From Absidia repens (Eukaryota > Mucoromycota > Mucoromycetes > Mucorales > Cunninghamellaceae): a stretch of 64,000 nt of DNA. Positions 1-10,984 of the stretch are shown here, piece after piece (position 1 is the first letter of the stretch; each line of letters begins with the position of its first letter). The notes beneath the pieces are model-generated. The model saw only the letters and a list, made by a program, of their open reading frames with translations. It did no database searches and was not told the DNA's origin. The stretch lies in NCBI GenBank assembly GCA_002105175.1, contig MCGE01000008.1, positions 1,798,001 through 1,862,000 of the forward strand, written 5' to 3'. Made by a program: the position numbers and the translations under genes.

Positions 1-529
1 GATGCAATTCATAAATAAAAATGAGTCTATCCTCTCCTTTTTTTTTTGATTTGTTTGTTTCATTTCATTTTATCTTACCAACGCCAACTGATATCAAAGA
101 CAGACTTGTTCGAAGCCAAGCTAGATAAGTTCTTTCATTTGCTAATAAGGTTGGAATGACGATATGGATTTCAAAAAAAAAAAAAGAAAAAAAAAGGTCA
201 GCTGATAATCAGCGTATTTTGTCAAATCTGAATATATTTTCACTACACCTACCTAAATGATCACGAGCCACGCTGCCTTTGTTTTCAAGATAAACTGATA
301 ATGATGCCCGTTCAATCAAACTAGTCAGGGAGAAGGTATATATTGGGGAGTTTGGTTCCTGCTTTTGTGCAGGCACTTCGTCGCAAGTACTGGAAGACGA
401 ATGAGTAGATCGTTGCCGTAAAAGTGGTGTATGTTCATCGTGGTCATCATGGCAGGATAAGGAATGACAGTCGTTGGAGCAAGATGAAGATTGAGGAATA
501 GCGTTGTATGACTTTGAGGTTTGATTCAT
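1..529 (-). CDS. DUF202 (YidH-type) small membrane protein, 5' part only
   Basis: Two exons are visible: 253-529 and 79-141; the next donor is at 78-77 and the gene continues past the left edge. The spliced protein begins with about 70 polar Ser/Asp/His-rich residues that include a TPLLRQR stretch. It then enters the DUF202 signature: ENKGSVARDHLANERT, with NERTYLAWLRTSLSLIS running across the splice. In this family that Arg/Glu-rich stretch sits just before the first of usually three membrane helices, and fungal members are small membrane proteins of poorly known function. The ATG at 529 is the only in-frame Met before the domain. The start lies about 490 bp from the divergent editing-protein gene. 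The C-terminal helices are outside the window. Confidence 0.85.
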
Positions 530-1022
530 AGTTCATGCAATCCTTTAAGAGTAAAAATAAAGTATTTTCTCTTTAAAAATAATAAGAAAAAGAAAGGATA
601 ATGAGAATGAATTAAAAAAAGAACAAGAAGAAAAGGAGTTCAGCATATATCAAATCTTTATAAATTTGATTTAGAGTTATAAATTGTTAAAACTTTATTT
701 TATTGGCCGCCAGTCCCTCTACTTGGATTTTTCAGGGAAATATGATCCAAGCCTCTTCTTGGTGCTATCATAAAAAAAAAGCAGTATAAATTTTACTGAA
801 CTCCCACTATTATCTTACTTGTAATATACAAATGAATATGAACCAAATAATCAGCTCAATAGTCTATTGTTATTGATGGTTTATCTTGTGGGAGTATTAC
901 TGCTGCTCACCAATGGTAACTGCAACCGCCACTGTCGGGAGTTCAAAACAATTTTTATTTTTACCAGTCATTTCCTATTTCTCCTTCTTTATCTCTTTTT
1001 TTTTTTTTGCTCCCCTTAAAAT
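530..1022. promoter_or_regulatory. Intergenic region between divergent DUF202 and AARSD1-like genes
   Basis: About 490 bp separate the two divergent starts and must hold both promoters. It is AT-rich, with a pyrimidine tract at about 979-1015 directly upstream of the editing-protein ATG. I see no further coding sequence: the reading frame opening at 886 has no ATG and no splice support. Confidence 0.4.
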
Positions 1023-2414
1023 ATGCCGTCCACTCATACACAAGTACCTGTTGGTGACCTTCATTGCCAGCATGACACTTATTGCAAAGAATACTCAACA
1101 CAGTGTATCTCCTGCTCTGAAAAGCCCGATAAAAAAGGTTTTTATCAAGTGAAGCTCATCGATACAAGTAAGCTTTATTTTTTTTTTCTACAAAAAAATG
1201 GTTATATCAAATATGACTCACCTTATTTTATATATATATAAATATATCCTATTGTTGTAGTTCTTTTCCCGGAAGGTGGCGGTCAACCAGCTGACACTGG
1301 CTACATCAACGATACCATTAAGGTGTACAATGTGCAACGACAAAAGCTCGAACATATCCATTACACGAAAGAGCCTGTGGACGTAGGTCAAGTCAAACTG
1401 ACGCTGGACTGGGATCGCCGTTTTGATCATGTACAACAACATAGTGGCCAACATCTTCTCAGTGCAATTTTGGAACAAGCCCCGTATTTCCTGGAAACCG
1501 TTGGATGGAGCATGAAGGAAAAAACAAGCTATGTCGAACTAGGTACCATCAACAAGGCACCTCCCACACAAGCACAACTGGATGAAGTTGAACAAAAAAT
1601 CAATGACGCGATTCTCAAGGCGGTGCCTGTGATTTGCCATACAACATCCATGAACAACAACAACAACAACAACAACATCACTGATGATCAAGATGATTCT
1701 GCGTCTCGTCCTGATTCCTTGCCTGCTGATTATGTTGGTGCTGAAGGCGTGATCCGGACGATTGAAATTGAGGGGTTGGACAAGAACCCTTGCTGCGGCA
1801 CTCACATCTCACATCTTGGCCATTTGCAGTCGGTCAAGCTTCTTCATACCGAAACCATCCGTGGTGGGAACACGCGACTGTATTTTGTGTTTGGACAACG
1901 TGTGCTAACGAACCTTGGTGAACTGTATGATCTGAGCCGCCAACTGACCAAATCCTTGTCGGTGGCTCCCCACGACTTTATCGATAGCGTGCAACGACTC
2001 CAGCTGCAACTGCGAACGCAAACGAAGATGGTGAAAAAATGGCAAACGCAAATGGCGGCATATGCGGTCAAGGATCTCCAAGCACAACTCGCTCACAATG
2101 CATTTTTGGCGCTTGTCTATGATGAAGAAGGGGAAGGTGGCATGGCGTATTTGAATCTCTTGTGTGGGTTGATCAAGGAAAAGGACCTACTGGCCAATGA
2201 TGTCAATAAGGCGATTATACTGGCTTCTGGCGATCGACAACAGGGTGGTGTGATGATGGTCTTAGCTGCAGACGATGCGTATTTGAAAAAGGTAGTTGCC
2301 AAGGTCACTTCTACCTTGGAAGGTGCTAAGGGAGGTGGCGCTCGTGGTCGTTGGTCTGGAAAATCTCCTTCTTTTGTGGGTATTGAAAAATTGACGACTA
2401 TGACTATAGAATAG
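1023..2414 (+). CDS. AARSD1: Alanyl-tRNA editing protein (AARSD1/AlaX-L type)
   Basis: Stand-alone trans-editing hydrolase expected to remove Ser (and Gly) from mischarged tRNA-Ala in the cytosol. Exons 1023-1167 and 1261-2414 give 432 aa, close to the usual size of about 410. The phase-1 intron restores the LFPEGGGQPAD motif exactly at the join. The zinc site is intact: HSGQH (His109, His113) and CCGTH (Cys226, His230). The C-terminal third is the long helical segment and final domain of the AlaX-L type. There is no aminoacylation domain, so this is the free editing protein, not AlaRS. An eight-Asn run (about 1650-1680) lies in a loop before the second zinc motif and is a lineage-specific insertion. 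AATAAA signals lie at 2468 and 2484. Confidence 0.93.
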
Positions 2415-3179
2415 AATTATTAGCAAATAGTATATGAACTCAACGGACACAACTGTCCGATCTTTAGAATAAAATATCTTTACAATAAAACATCATCCAT
2501 TTACGAAATTTTATGAATCAATGGTTTTACTTTAGTATATTATGCGGAATTAATTTCAGGACTTGTTGATCCTTCTATTAAAGAGAGAGGGGCTAAAAGC
2601 TTATCAAAAAACTTGATCTAACATAAAGATCTATGACTTTGAAATATTCTTCCATTCCTCCATTCACATCACCGTATCAATGTCACCGCTACTTTTTTTC
2701 CCCTTTTCTGTCACCAGAGCCAACACTTTTTAGACAAACTGTAATTGGCATATACTATCCCCACCATTGCCACTCTATATAATGTGAAATGCAGAGGAAA
2801 AGTACGGTGCAATGGCATTTTTTTTTTTACAGACAAAAAGCAATATCTGTCTACTGACATTTCTAGATCAATATCGCCGCAATTTTCAATTCCTATTGAG
2901 TTACCAGTATTCAACCCCGACCCAGAATACTTTGCATTAATACTACCACTACCGTTGGTACCCTATATAATCCACTTGGTGCGAAATATAGAGGAGACAG
3001 ACAACAAAATATTCTGTAGGGGTCCTTTTTTACACAAGTGCATGCCTTTCTTCCTATACATAGATACACACACAGAGACACGCATACAGAAAGAGATTTT
3101 ATGCTGGTCGTCGGTCATTGAACGAGACAATAAAAGACATGAAAGAGATTTAATGGTACAAAGACAAGTCATGTTTAAT

Positions 3180-3400
3180 TCAGATATGTATACAGTGTAA
3201 ACTATGGCAACTAACACTAGCCTCAGTAATGGCACTACTCTAAGATGACAACTAATCTAACAGAGGTTGGAAATCACGGCCCCAAATTGAAAGGGTTTCC
3301 CCATGATGTTTGTTTTGCATTTTTGAAAATGCCTCTAATTCAAGTTCAAACACTAATACTAGATCACCAGTATCCCAATGAGCCTTGCCATCATATCATT
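3180..3400 (-). repeat. Dispersed repeat copy R6 (degraded, minus)
   Basis: The reverse complement matches the core of the repeat family listed here: 3281-3305 corresponds to GGAAACCCTTTCAATTTGGG. The flanking block about 50-90 nt further, with CTAATTCAAGTTCAAACACT on the plus strand, matches CTAAACTAGTCCTGACACT in copy R5. The head and the tandem tail are not recognisable. Confidence 0.5.
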
Positions 3401-3539
3401 CAGACTTTCATGAGGGAAAAAAAAAGAGGAAAGAAAGGAAAAAAGAGGGAAAAATTGGCCCCCCCAAAAAAATAGAAATCTTGTGTGCGGAGCCGGAAAA
3501 ACACACCTAAACACCATCCTATGTTTCTTTTTCAACACG

Positions 3540-3718
3540 CACAAAAAAATTGTAAATAGCGAGCATTGAGCACGACCAAGGGGGTTACCCACCTTAGTGC
3601 GACTTGGCGGAGGCTTTAGTCCGATCCCATCAAACCACACTTCAATAAAAAGCTCTGACACCCAATAAACCGACAGATTTCTAATAGCTCCAGCGGAGTG
3701 CCTGAGCGTTTATATTAG

Positions 3719-3773
<55 letters not shown>

Positions 3774-3950
3774 ATTAAATACGTCGCCAGCAAGATCATC
3801 CAGAATGACGTCAAGTACAACATTCCGCTCATCGTTAGTTGACTGAGCAACAGTACGGCCCGTGAAGGTTAGGCGCGGAGCGTTGAAGGCATATAAACCT
3901 GTAAACCGTTCAGGGGGCGCCAGTATTTCGCAAATAACGTGCGGCAACAC
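3540..3950 (-). pseudogene. Coding-like relic split by a poly(A/T) tract
   Basis: On the minus strand 3950-3770 reads about 60 codons without a stop, including APPERFTGLYAFNAPRLTF and DVILDDLAGDVFNIL. A second open stretch, 3661-3540, reads IEVWFDGIGLKPPPSRTK. Neither has an ATG start, they are separated by a 49-nt T run, and base composition is more GC-rich than the flanks. I recognise no family. They could be parts of a dead transposon or gene, or chance. Confidence 0.25.
3721..3769 (+). repeat. 49-nt poly(A) tract
   Basis: An uninterrupted run of 49 A on the plus strand, the longest homopolymer in the window. It could be a retroposition tail or a slipped homopolymer. No clear target-site duplication is visible around it. 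Confidence 0.8.
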
Positions 3951-4274
3951 TCACTTTACTATGGGAGTTTAGGAACCGGCTGATTCTGGGCAATTTTTTT
4001 TTTTTTTTTTTGAAAACTAGATCTAATTTATTGATATACAGATCGGTCGGTAAACAGGGACAAAAAGGTACTATTATACGTGTTTCAGACTTTGTCACAC
4101 AGGAGCGTCGCCATAAAAAACACATTTGATAATAAGGTTGAAAATATCATTTTTATTAGCCATCCCAAACGGACAGAAATGTTCCGTCCGATTCACATAC
4201 TGCTAGTTATTTAAACACTTCGAATTCCAAAAATTTTCTATCTTTTTCTTCATATTTTTTATTAAAACAATAAC

Positions 4275-4814
4275 ATGGGTTACGAAGGTAGATACCCTGA
4301 AGACGGTGAAAAAATTAAATACGGCGATTTTGTTCGATTATATCACGAATTCTCTGGAAGATTTATCTCTACTGATGGTTCAACGTATGAAGGTGGTAGT
4401 GGACAAAGAAGAGTTTTCAGCTCTGATAAAGACACTGACTGGATATTAACTCCTGTATCTGGATCAAGTGAAGAAGAAGGCAATGAAGTAGCATATGATG
4501 ATCAAGTCACTTTCGTAAACAAACACACTGGTGAAAATTTACATTCTAGTCCTGGTGTTGAAAGTCCTATTACTTCTAAGCAAGAAGTTTCTGCTTTCAG
4601 TGGTGATGACGACAATGATAAATGGGTTGTTATACAAGCTGATGATGATATTCAAGATGGGTTTTGGCGTGTTGGTGAAAATATCTACCTTGTCCATGCT
4701 GCTTCTGACACTTATTTACAGTCTCACGATGCTGAATTTGATGACGGTAGTTATGAAGTGTTCACTAGTGATGAGCATGATACCAATAGTATTTGGTCTG
4801 TTCCAAGTAATTAA
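4275..4814 (+). CDS. Small MIR-domain (beta-trefoil) protein
   Basis: An intronless 179-aa protein with no signal peptide or membrane segment. Three internal repeats of the MIR fold are visible: GDFVRLYHEFSGRFISTDG (about residues 18-36), VTFVNKHTGENLHSS (about 78-92), and YLVHAASDTYLQSHDAEF (about 138-155). Each is followed by the typical run ending in an aromatic or IW/KW strand (DTDWIL, DKWVVI, NSIWSV). MIR domains occur in protein O-mannosyltransferases, SDF2 and inositol-trisphosphate receptors. This one is a free-standing, acidic and probably cytosolic module; ligand and role are unknown. Third codon positions are markedly A/T-rich compared with the neighbours, which may reflect high expression or a different history. 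Confidence 0.75.
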   Translation: MGYEGRYPEDGEKIKYGDFVRLYHEFSGRFISTDGSTYEGGSGQRRVFSSDKDTDWILTPVSGSSEEEGNEVAYDDQVTFVNKHTGENLHSSPGVESPITSKQEVSAFSGDDDNDKWVVIQADDDIQDGFWRVGENIYLVHAASDTYLQSHDAEFDDGSYEVFTSDEHDTNSIWSVPSN

Positions 4815-5560
4815 TATAAATAATAAAAATAAATATGAACAAAAATTAAAAACATTATTAGAGGATAAATGAAATAGTAGTTGAGATTTATTTGAATTAT
4901 TTAAAGATTAAAAGTATTTTTAAAGAATAAAAAAAGGTGAAGGATAATGATATCTTTCTAATAAGTTTATATTATATTATGTATTTTATTGTAATAATCT
5001 TTTCTTCCATTATTTTATGTTTTTGAATATAGCAATCCTAGTTGTGAGTCCGTGTATATCATATCGTTGTAGGATTAGTTGTATTTATTAGATCATCTTT
5101 TCAATTTATAATAAACAAAAATATATCTATCTTGAAACAAATATACATTCTTTTGCCGTGTGGTGTGTGATGAGTATGAAGAATTCATGAAAAGAAAAGG
5201 ATATGTGCGAGTCTGTCAAAGAAGATCGACTGTAATTGTATGTCTTTATTGGTGAAAAAAAAAAAAAAAAAGCGAAGGATGATTTCAGGGATATGGATGG
5301 ATAGGACATGATATGCCGCTTGCCTTCAAATAATTCTACAATAGGAATCCACAATAATGATATCAACGGGAAAAGGAAATCGCACGGTTATTGTGTGTGA
5401 AATCGATCTATTGATGTGTGTAGCCATGATATACATGGTAATACAACGCCCTCCTGGGTTCATCCTTTTTTTTTTTTTTTTTATTGAAATGAAAAAGGCT
5501 ACTGAAAAAAAAAAATCAAGGATAATATTTCAGAACTGTGGTTCAACAAGACGCTGCGAA

Positions 5561-6125
5561 AATATTTCAATTCCCGCCCACGTGAATATTTATTTACTCC
5601 CAATTTTTTTTTCCGTCTCTCCCTTTCCATTTTTTTTTTTTTTTTTCACCATTCAACTTTTTTGAGGTCATGGTGATCGTAGATTAGCGTCAAGTCTAAT
5701 TTAGAAGGGATTTCAGCTCAGGGATTACAAGATGCATGGGGAAACCCTTTCATTTTGGATCTAGGATTTAGGACCACCATTAGGTTTTTGAAGACCCCAT
5801 TAGCTTAGTTTAGGATTAGTTTGTTCATAGATTGTACCTACAACTGAATAAAATATGCCTCTTTTACATGCTTCAATGAAAAATAATCTGCTAGTTATTC
5901 TCATGTCTTGTGCAATAGTTCCCATTTTACCATTGCCCATTTAGATTAGCGCTGACAGCGGCCATGCTTCAATAAAAGAGGTTTATCCATTTAAAGTCTT
6001 CTCATGCGCTGTGCAATACAATAGATTAGATCCCTTTTTACAATCGTCCACTCACATTAATGTTGACCATTTTTCACAATCCCCCAACTGTCTCCTTTAT
6101 GCTACCTCCAATAGATCACTTGTAG
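5561..6125 (+). repeat. Dispersed repeat copy R1
   Basis: Head: AATATTTCAATTCCCGCCCA then CGTG (E-box-like CACGTG) at 5561-5584. A T-rich block and TTCACCATTCAACTTTTTTG follow. The core at 5738-5760 is GGGGAAACCCTTTCATTTTG. The tail at about 5840-6125 has imperfect tandem subunits, each with an AATAAAA- or AATGAAA-type motif, a TCATG..TTGTGCAATAG box and TTAGATTAGCGCTGAC. No coding potential. It is closely matched by R3, R4 and R5, and more loosely by R2. Confidence 0.8.
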
Positions 6126-6344
6126 TGCGTTTTTGATGTGCGTTGCTAACGTGGATTACGCCTGAGGGTATTTAGTTAGTCGATTGTGTTACTTATTTGT
6201 GTTTTGCCAGTATTTAGGCATCCCAAATGGTGGTGTAACAAATCATGGGAATTGTTAGTCTGTATTTTTATATTTTTGATGTTGATATGACTTCTGGTTT
6301 TACTCTATCTTGTATCCTATTAAACTCAAAAAGTGATACAGCAT

Positions 6345-6425
6345 CTCACACCTATATAAAAGAGATTTCGCCCAAATTTTCATCCAACCTCACACACTTC
6401 CCTTCCCGTACTTAAAATGGATGAT
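6345..6425 (+). promoter_or_regulatory. Orphan TATA-box promoter-like element
   Basis: TATATAAAAG at about 6353-6362 is followed after about 30 nt by a CT-rich leader (CCAACCTCACACACTTCCCT) and AAAATGG at about 6415, the usual arrangement of a fungal core promoter. The ATG opens only a five-codon frame. It could drive a non-coding RNA, be a retroelement LTR promoter, or be chance. Confidence 0.3.
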
Positions 6426-6858
6426 ACCTAGAGGATCCAGTATAAATATTTATATATCTTTAGTTAAATTACGATGTTTCACAGTCAACAATCAATATAT
6501 TCAGGAAAAGCGTAGCCATTTCCGAGGTTTATCATTATTCCGAGTATCATTAATATGGGTTCCTACTGTATTGCTGGGTCACAAAGATGAAAAAAAAAGG
6601 AGACAAAAATAATAGGATACAGACGCATGGGCTAAGTAAGATCAAGTGCATAGATGTAGTTTTATTGATGAATTCAAAATATAAGATAATGGGACAATGA
6701 AGACTGTATAAGATCATTTGAAATTTTATTGATGGATCAACAAGGTAAAAAAACAAGAAAGATAATGATAAAAGTAAAATAAAAAAAAATACAAATACGC
6801 TACAGTAAATCAAATCTATCCTATATATCTACTCTAAATGACTACGGCTAAGAGTAAT

Positions 6859-8406
6859 CTATTCATTGCCGGAACCATTCTTGTTGCTTTTCTTAAAGGT
6901 TTTCCGGCGAGTGTTTGATTGCATCCAAGCATAAGCATCATAAGCGCGAGCGTCGGGCTCCAACTGAGGGAATTTTCGCAACGCCAGGTCAAAGTAAGCT
7001 TCACCCAGTTCAAATTCTCGAAAAGCACCACAGTAACGGACAATGGCATCCAACACTTTGACACCAGGAGCCAATCCAAAACATTTGAATTCATCGGACT
7101 TGTCGGTGTCTGGTAAAGGCATCTTGGGTGTAGAGGGTCGAATGCCATACAGTTGATCCATCATGTCCATCGTCATCTTCAAATGATCATCAATGTCCAG
7201 CTTACCATCACCACCCGATTTTTTCATATTGGATCTTCCTATGGCTCGTATCAAGGCAACTACAAGAGTATCATCGACTTCGAGAGGTTCGCGACTGTAT
7301 TTTGCTGCATCCAACGATTTTTTCTGCTCCTTGATAAGTAATTGGTCATGACGGAAGGTGGAATCGGATGATTGTAGTGCATTGACTTTGGCTTGTAGTG
7401 ATGACACCTGGGGTGAATGAGACGCTCGTTGTTGATATGATCGGTTTTCTTTGTATCCATAATCGTCCTTTAAGCAATCGCTGATGTACTTCCAGATTCG
7501 TTTGATTTCTTTGTTGGGGTTATTGACCAGCAGCGGGGCGGTTTGTAAAGCAATGGAGAGAGTGACATGATCGGGGTAAGGCAACAATCCATCATCGCGC
7601 ATCATTTGTCGCACCTTGGCCACCACATGGTTGTATTGTTCTGCCTTTCCATAGACATTCAGTAACGTATTGTAGTGAAAAGCTGTTGGTTGGATGGCGT
7701 ATGTGTCCATTTTTTCGACCCATGATTCTGCGCGTTCGACGGCCTTTGGTGAGTTGCTGTTGACAAATGCTGTAAGAATGTGTGCAAACGTCCTTTCACT
7801 TGGTTCAATCCCACGTTTCCGCATCTACGCCATGTACCCCCATAAAAAAAAAGGTGAGGTGAGTGAGTGTATTCTAGCATATCTCCCTGCTGCCCTTTTC
7901 TACCCATGCTTCTTTACCTGCACAAAGATGGACTCGGCAAGAGAAGCCCTTCCTTCAGTACCACATTGATTCAAAAGTTGATTCCAGGTCACAGTTGATT
8001 GCAAATCCAAAGGAACATTTGTCAAAAATTCGTACGCTGTATCGACGCCCTCAAACTTCAGTAATTGAGTCACCCGATCAGAAGTTCCAAAGGTGTTTTT
8101 CGGTAATGTATACAAATGTCGATTGCGTCGTTCTTCAGCACCTTCTAAGTTTACATAGAGACGCTTTTTATACGTAAACTTTTTTTTCTTTTGAGATATA
8201 TCGTCGTCAGTGTCCTTTCTTCGGCTTCGCTCGTACTGTAAACATTGAGTGCCACTAAGTGATCGTAGCTGCTGTTGCTGCTGTTGTTGTTGTTGTCGCG
8301 GAATCGCCCATAATGGTCGCTGTGTTATTGATTTGTGTTTCGCTGACTGTTGGAAGTATAAAGTGAATGGCTTTTGGGATGTGTGTCCCAGAACTGACCG
8401 AAGCAT
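6859..8406 (-). CDS. Mitochondrial PPR-type protein
   Basis: Exons 7918-8406 and 6859-7824 (phase 0) give 484 aa. The N-terminus (MLRSVLGHTSQKPFTLYF, rich in Arg/Lys/Ser with no early acidic residues) looks like a mitochondrial presequence. Pentatricopeptide-type helical pairs are visible: TWNQLLNQCGTEGRASLAES IFVQ (about 143-163), then MRKRGIEPSERTFAHIL, AFHYNTLLNVYGKAEQYNHV and VKVLDAIVRYCGAFREFE. Fungal proteins of this kind act on mitochondrial RNA or the mitoribosome. A nine-Gln run (CAG/CAA repeat, about 8268-8295) follows the presequence. The intron 7825-7917 splits a repeat exactly between helices. The ortholog is not resolved; this is a family-level call. Confidence 0.75.
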
Positions 8407-9012
8407 ATTAATAGAAAGAAAGAAAGAAAAAATCAGGCTCTGGACTGTGTTTAAGATGGATTACAATTTTTTTTCAGTCAGCTAATTGAAATGCCGCCCA
8501 CGCTCAATCCCAAGGGGTTGCCTGCCCATTGATCATCAATCATTTTTAAAATTGGGCTAAGATGACTATTGTAATATTATATAATAATAATGGCACACAC
8601 CAATAATAAGTGAATTAATGGATTCTGTTTCTGAGAGGCATACTACCAGAGAATTCATTCTTTTCCCCTTTTTCTTTGGCAACTCGCCGTCAAGCTCGCC
8701 CGAGAAAACTGGTTGTACACCGCCACCTTGAACATACATACCAGCTTTTCGCCGGACTTCCGTTAAAAAAAAATTGAGGCATGAAAACAATTAAGATCTT
8801 CATCCCCCCCACCGCCAAAACGATTCATCTTCACACTTTCACCTCTATGCCTAACGCCAATTTATATATATATATATATCCGAAAAGCAATAATTGTCGT
8901 ATATCCGATAACGCTGACAATAAAAAAAAAGTCAATTTATTTGAAATCATATACATAAAAAAAAGGAGGGGAGGCATAATATACCACTGTCCCACTCATC
9001 AAACTAATCTAA
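8407..9012. other. Intergenic, nothing recognised
   Basis: About 600 bp between two minus-strand genes: the PPR promoter and the 3' flank of the RGS gene. The open frame at 8781-9035 is A/T-rich with no conserved content. A CCGCCCACG string at 8492 loosely resembles the head of the repeat family, but nothing else follows. Confidence 0.4.
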
Positions 9013-9347
9013 CTAAAGCCTGTTTCCTGGAATAGCACAAAACATTATAACAAGAAGAAGAGTCACTGCAGCCATTATACAGAGCAGAACTATTGATCGT
9101 CGTCGTAAAATCCTACGTACTTTCATTTGCTTGATCACATTAAATTTGAAAGTTGTTGTTTCACTATCAAAAAAGGAGGGAGATATATATCACTTTAGTA
9201 TTGCAAATATTTTACACTTTATATCTATATATATATTGATTTACCTTATATCAAAACATAATACCCATATTGGGTCCAAACCAGATATACTAGAGCAGAG
9301 ACAATATACTCCAAAAGTGATAGGTAAGATTCCCTATATGAGACGCA

Positions 9348-9387
<40 letters not shown>

Positions 9388-10458
9388 AAATCAAATTTAT
9401 ATCAGTTTTATGATCATCTTTTCTATACAAAAGATTTCCATCATATTCTTTTGACTTACCCATAAACGTACTGACCATGGCGTGATATTCAAAAAGATTA
9501 ATGAGAGTTCCAGGGAGAAGCCAACCAGGAGAGAAAACAGACCAGCTGCCAATCGAAGGATTTGTTGCGGTAACGTCAGGTTCATAAACACCTTGTAGCG
9601 AATAAATAATGTAAATGAGGACTGCAACAGAATATGGACATACCGTTTTGCGTTTTGAAACACCTTGGGATCTTCCAGTCCCATAGCTGTTGGAGGAAAT
9701 GGAGATGGAGATGATGATGGTGACGATGATAAGCCTGGGGACTGATTATTGAATGTTTTGATGATTCGATCACGCAAAGTGGCAGGCAGTTGGATCAGTT
9801 CCTTTTCGGCGTGAGGGACTATATACCGGTAATAGATGCGTTCGTTTGTATCGATCAGTTCCGATTGTGTGGGACGATGCTGTGGTGATAGGGTGGATGA
9901 TGATGAACCAGTCGTGGTATTAATGGATGTTGCTGACTGATGTTTGCCTGTGTCGGTGGCGGTGGTTGTGTTGGTGTGTGCTGTGATGGACGTCGCCATG
10001 GTGGATCGTTTTGTGGTCGGTGAGGTGGGACTTGCTCGTGATTGCATGAGAAGCATGTGCGTCAGCAGCTCTGGCTGACTGGTAATACTGTTGGCAGAGA
10101 TACTTTCTATGGGGGTAGGTATTCGATGGTAGCTACTGTTGCTGGTCATCATCGATGACTTTTTGTTATTGGAAGTTGTGTTGTTTTTGTTGTGTTTTTT
10201 CGCTTGCTGTTTCGTGTACCGGCGATATAATACTTCTGCTTGCTGAACGTCTAGCCAAAAATCTAAAAGAGTTTCCATCTGTAATCGGTCACGTAGCACA
10301 ATGTAGTAATTATAAAGACAAACAGGAGGTCGACTTTGTCGTTGAAGGACCTCATCGAGGGATGGTAATTGATCAAGAAGATGACTGATATGCTGTCTTG
10401 TAGGTGTTGTTAATAAAAACGGATGTGGATCTGTATGATAATGATCGATTTTTTCCAT
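9013..10458 (-). CDS. RAX1: Rax1-like RGS-domain membrane protein
   Basis: Exons 9460-10458, 9245-9333 and 9013-9163 give 412 aa from the ATG at 10458. An RGS-like domain starts at PSLDEVLQRQSRPPVCLYNY and LLDFWLDVQQAEVLYRRY, is split by a Ser/Thr-rich insertion of about 110 residues, and resumes with the RIYYRYIVPHAEKELIQLPA half. Hydrophobic segments follow: the end of exon 1 (AGLFSLLVGFSLELSLIF), exon 2 (ILPITFGVYCLCSSISGLDP) and exon 3 (IVLLCIMAAVTLLLVIMFC). RGS plus C-terminal helices is the architecture of yeast Rax1, which acts in bud-site or polarity choice. An ATG at 10518 would add a hydrophobic N-terminal segment; I prefer the internal Met. A 36-nt A tract (9349-9384) lies in the first intron. 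Confidence 0.72.
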
Positions 10459-10984
10459 GTTGTTTAACGTGTGTAAAATTAATAATATTAAAGTAAGAAA
10501 GAAGAGAAAGAGAAACAATTAAAAAAAAAGAATTTGACTCCTTTTTGAAAAAAAAGTAGGGGGAAATAAAAAAGGGGCAGATCATTACAATTTTTGCATC
10601 TCCGATTTTTTTTTTCGAATTGGTTACATTATCGCTTGGTATAATCTTGCTACCTTTTCATGTTACTACTATTAATATTGGTAAGTAAAATAACACGCGT
10701 CATAGTATACTGTCGGGAAATAAAAATACCTGGCTTTCCTTTGTTTTTTCCTAGTGAAGAACGAGCTTTGCAATGCGGGACTACTGCTATTTTAAACCGA
10801 GGAGTAACAGGTTTTTGTATACTCTTTAGTGTGGGTTCAAGTTTAAAAAAAAGCTACATAGTGAGCAGGTAAAACCATATGTGCGAAACAAAAAAAAAAA
10901 AAACACTCAAGTAGAATGATATGTACTTTATTCTAATCGATCACGCTTTTTCCCTTTCTCCGAGCATGCTTTTAGGGACACCCA

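Larger units (their letters stand above)
2415..4274. other. Gene-free stretch with degraded repeat, poly(A) tract and coding-like relics
   Basis: No credible gene with an ATG and conserved content is present. It holds the degraded minus-strand repeat copy at 3180-3400, a 49-nt A tract at 3721-3769, and minus-strand coding-like stretches on both sides of it. It ends with an AT-rich, T-tract-bearing promoter for the 4275 gene. Confidence 0.5.
4815..6858. other. Gene-free stretch with repeat copy R1 and an orphan promoter-like motif
   Basis: No supported gene. Open frames at 5127-5665 are poly(A/T)-driven. The region contains repeat copy R1 (5561-6125) and a promoter-like TATATAAAAG at about 6353 followed by a pyrimidine-rich leader but only a five-codon frame (ATG at about 6418). 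The end (about 6600-6858) is the 3' flank of the minus-strand PPR gene. Confidence 0.5.

Noticed and set aside
2745..3200. A 151-aa plus-strand open frame
   Set aside because: Low-complexity, no conserved motif, no clear promoter or splice context. It overlaps the degraded repeat on the other strand.
5127..5665. Open frames on both strands near 5.1-5.7 kb
   Set aside because: Driven by A/T homopolymers and overlapping the head of repeat R1. No protein-like pattern.
8485..8520. CCGCCCACG string resembling the repeat head
   Set aside because: No core or tail follows and the E-box is missing; likely chance.
9131..9454. Plus-strand frame with a long Lys run
   Set aside because: It is the reverse of the introns and exons of the RGS gene; the Lys run is the 36-nt A tract in an intron.
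10459..10518. Upstream ATG adding a hydrophobic N-terminus to the RGS protein
   Set aside because: Rax1-type proteins start in the cytosol and the added Leu/Phe string comes from an A/T-rich leader. Not excluded, only less likely.
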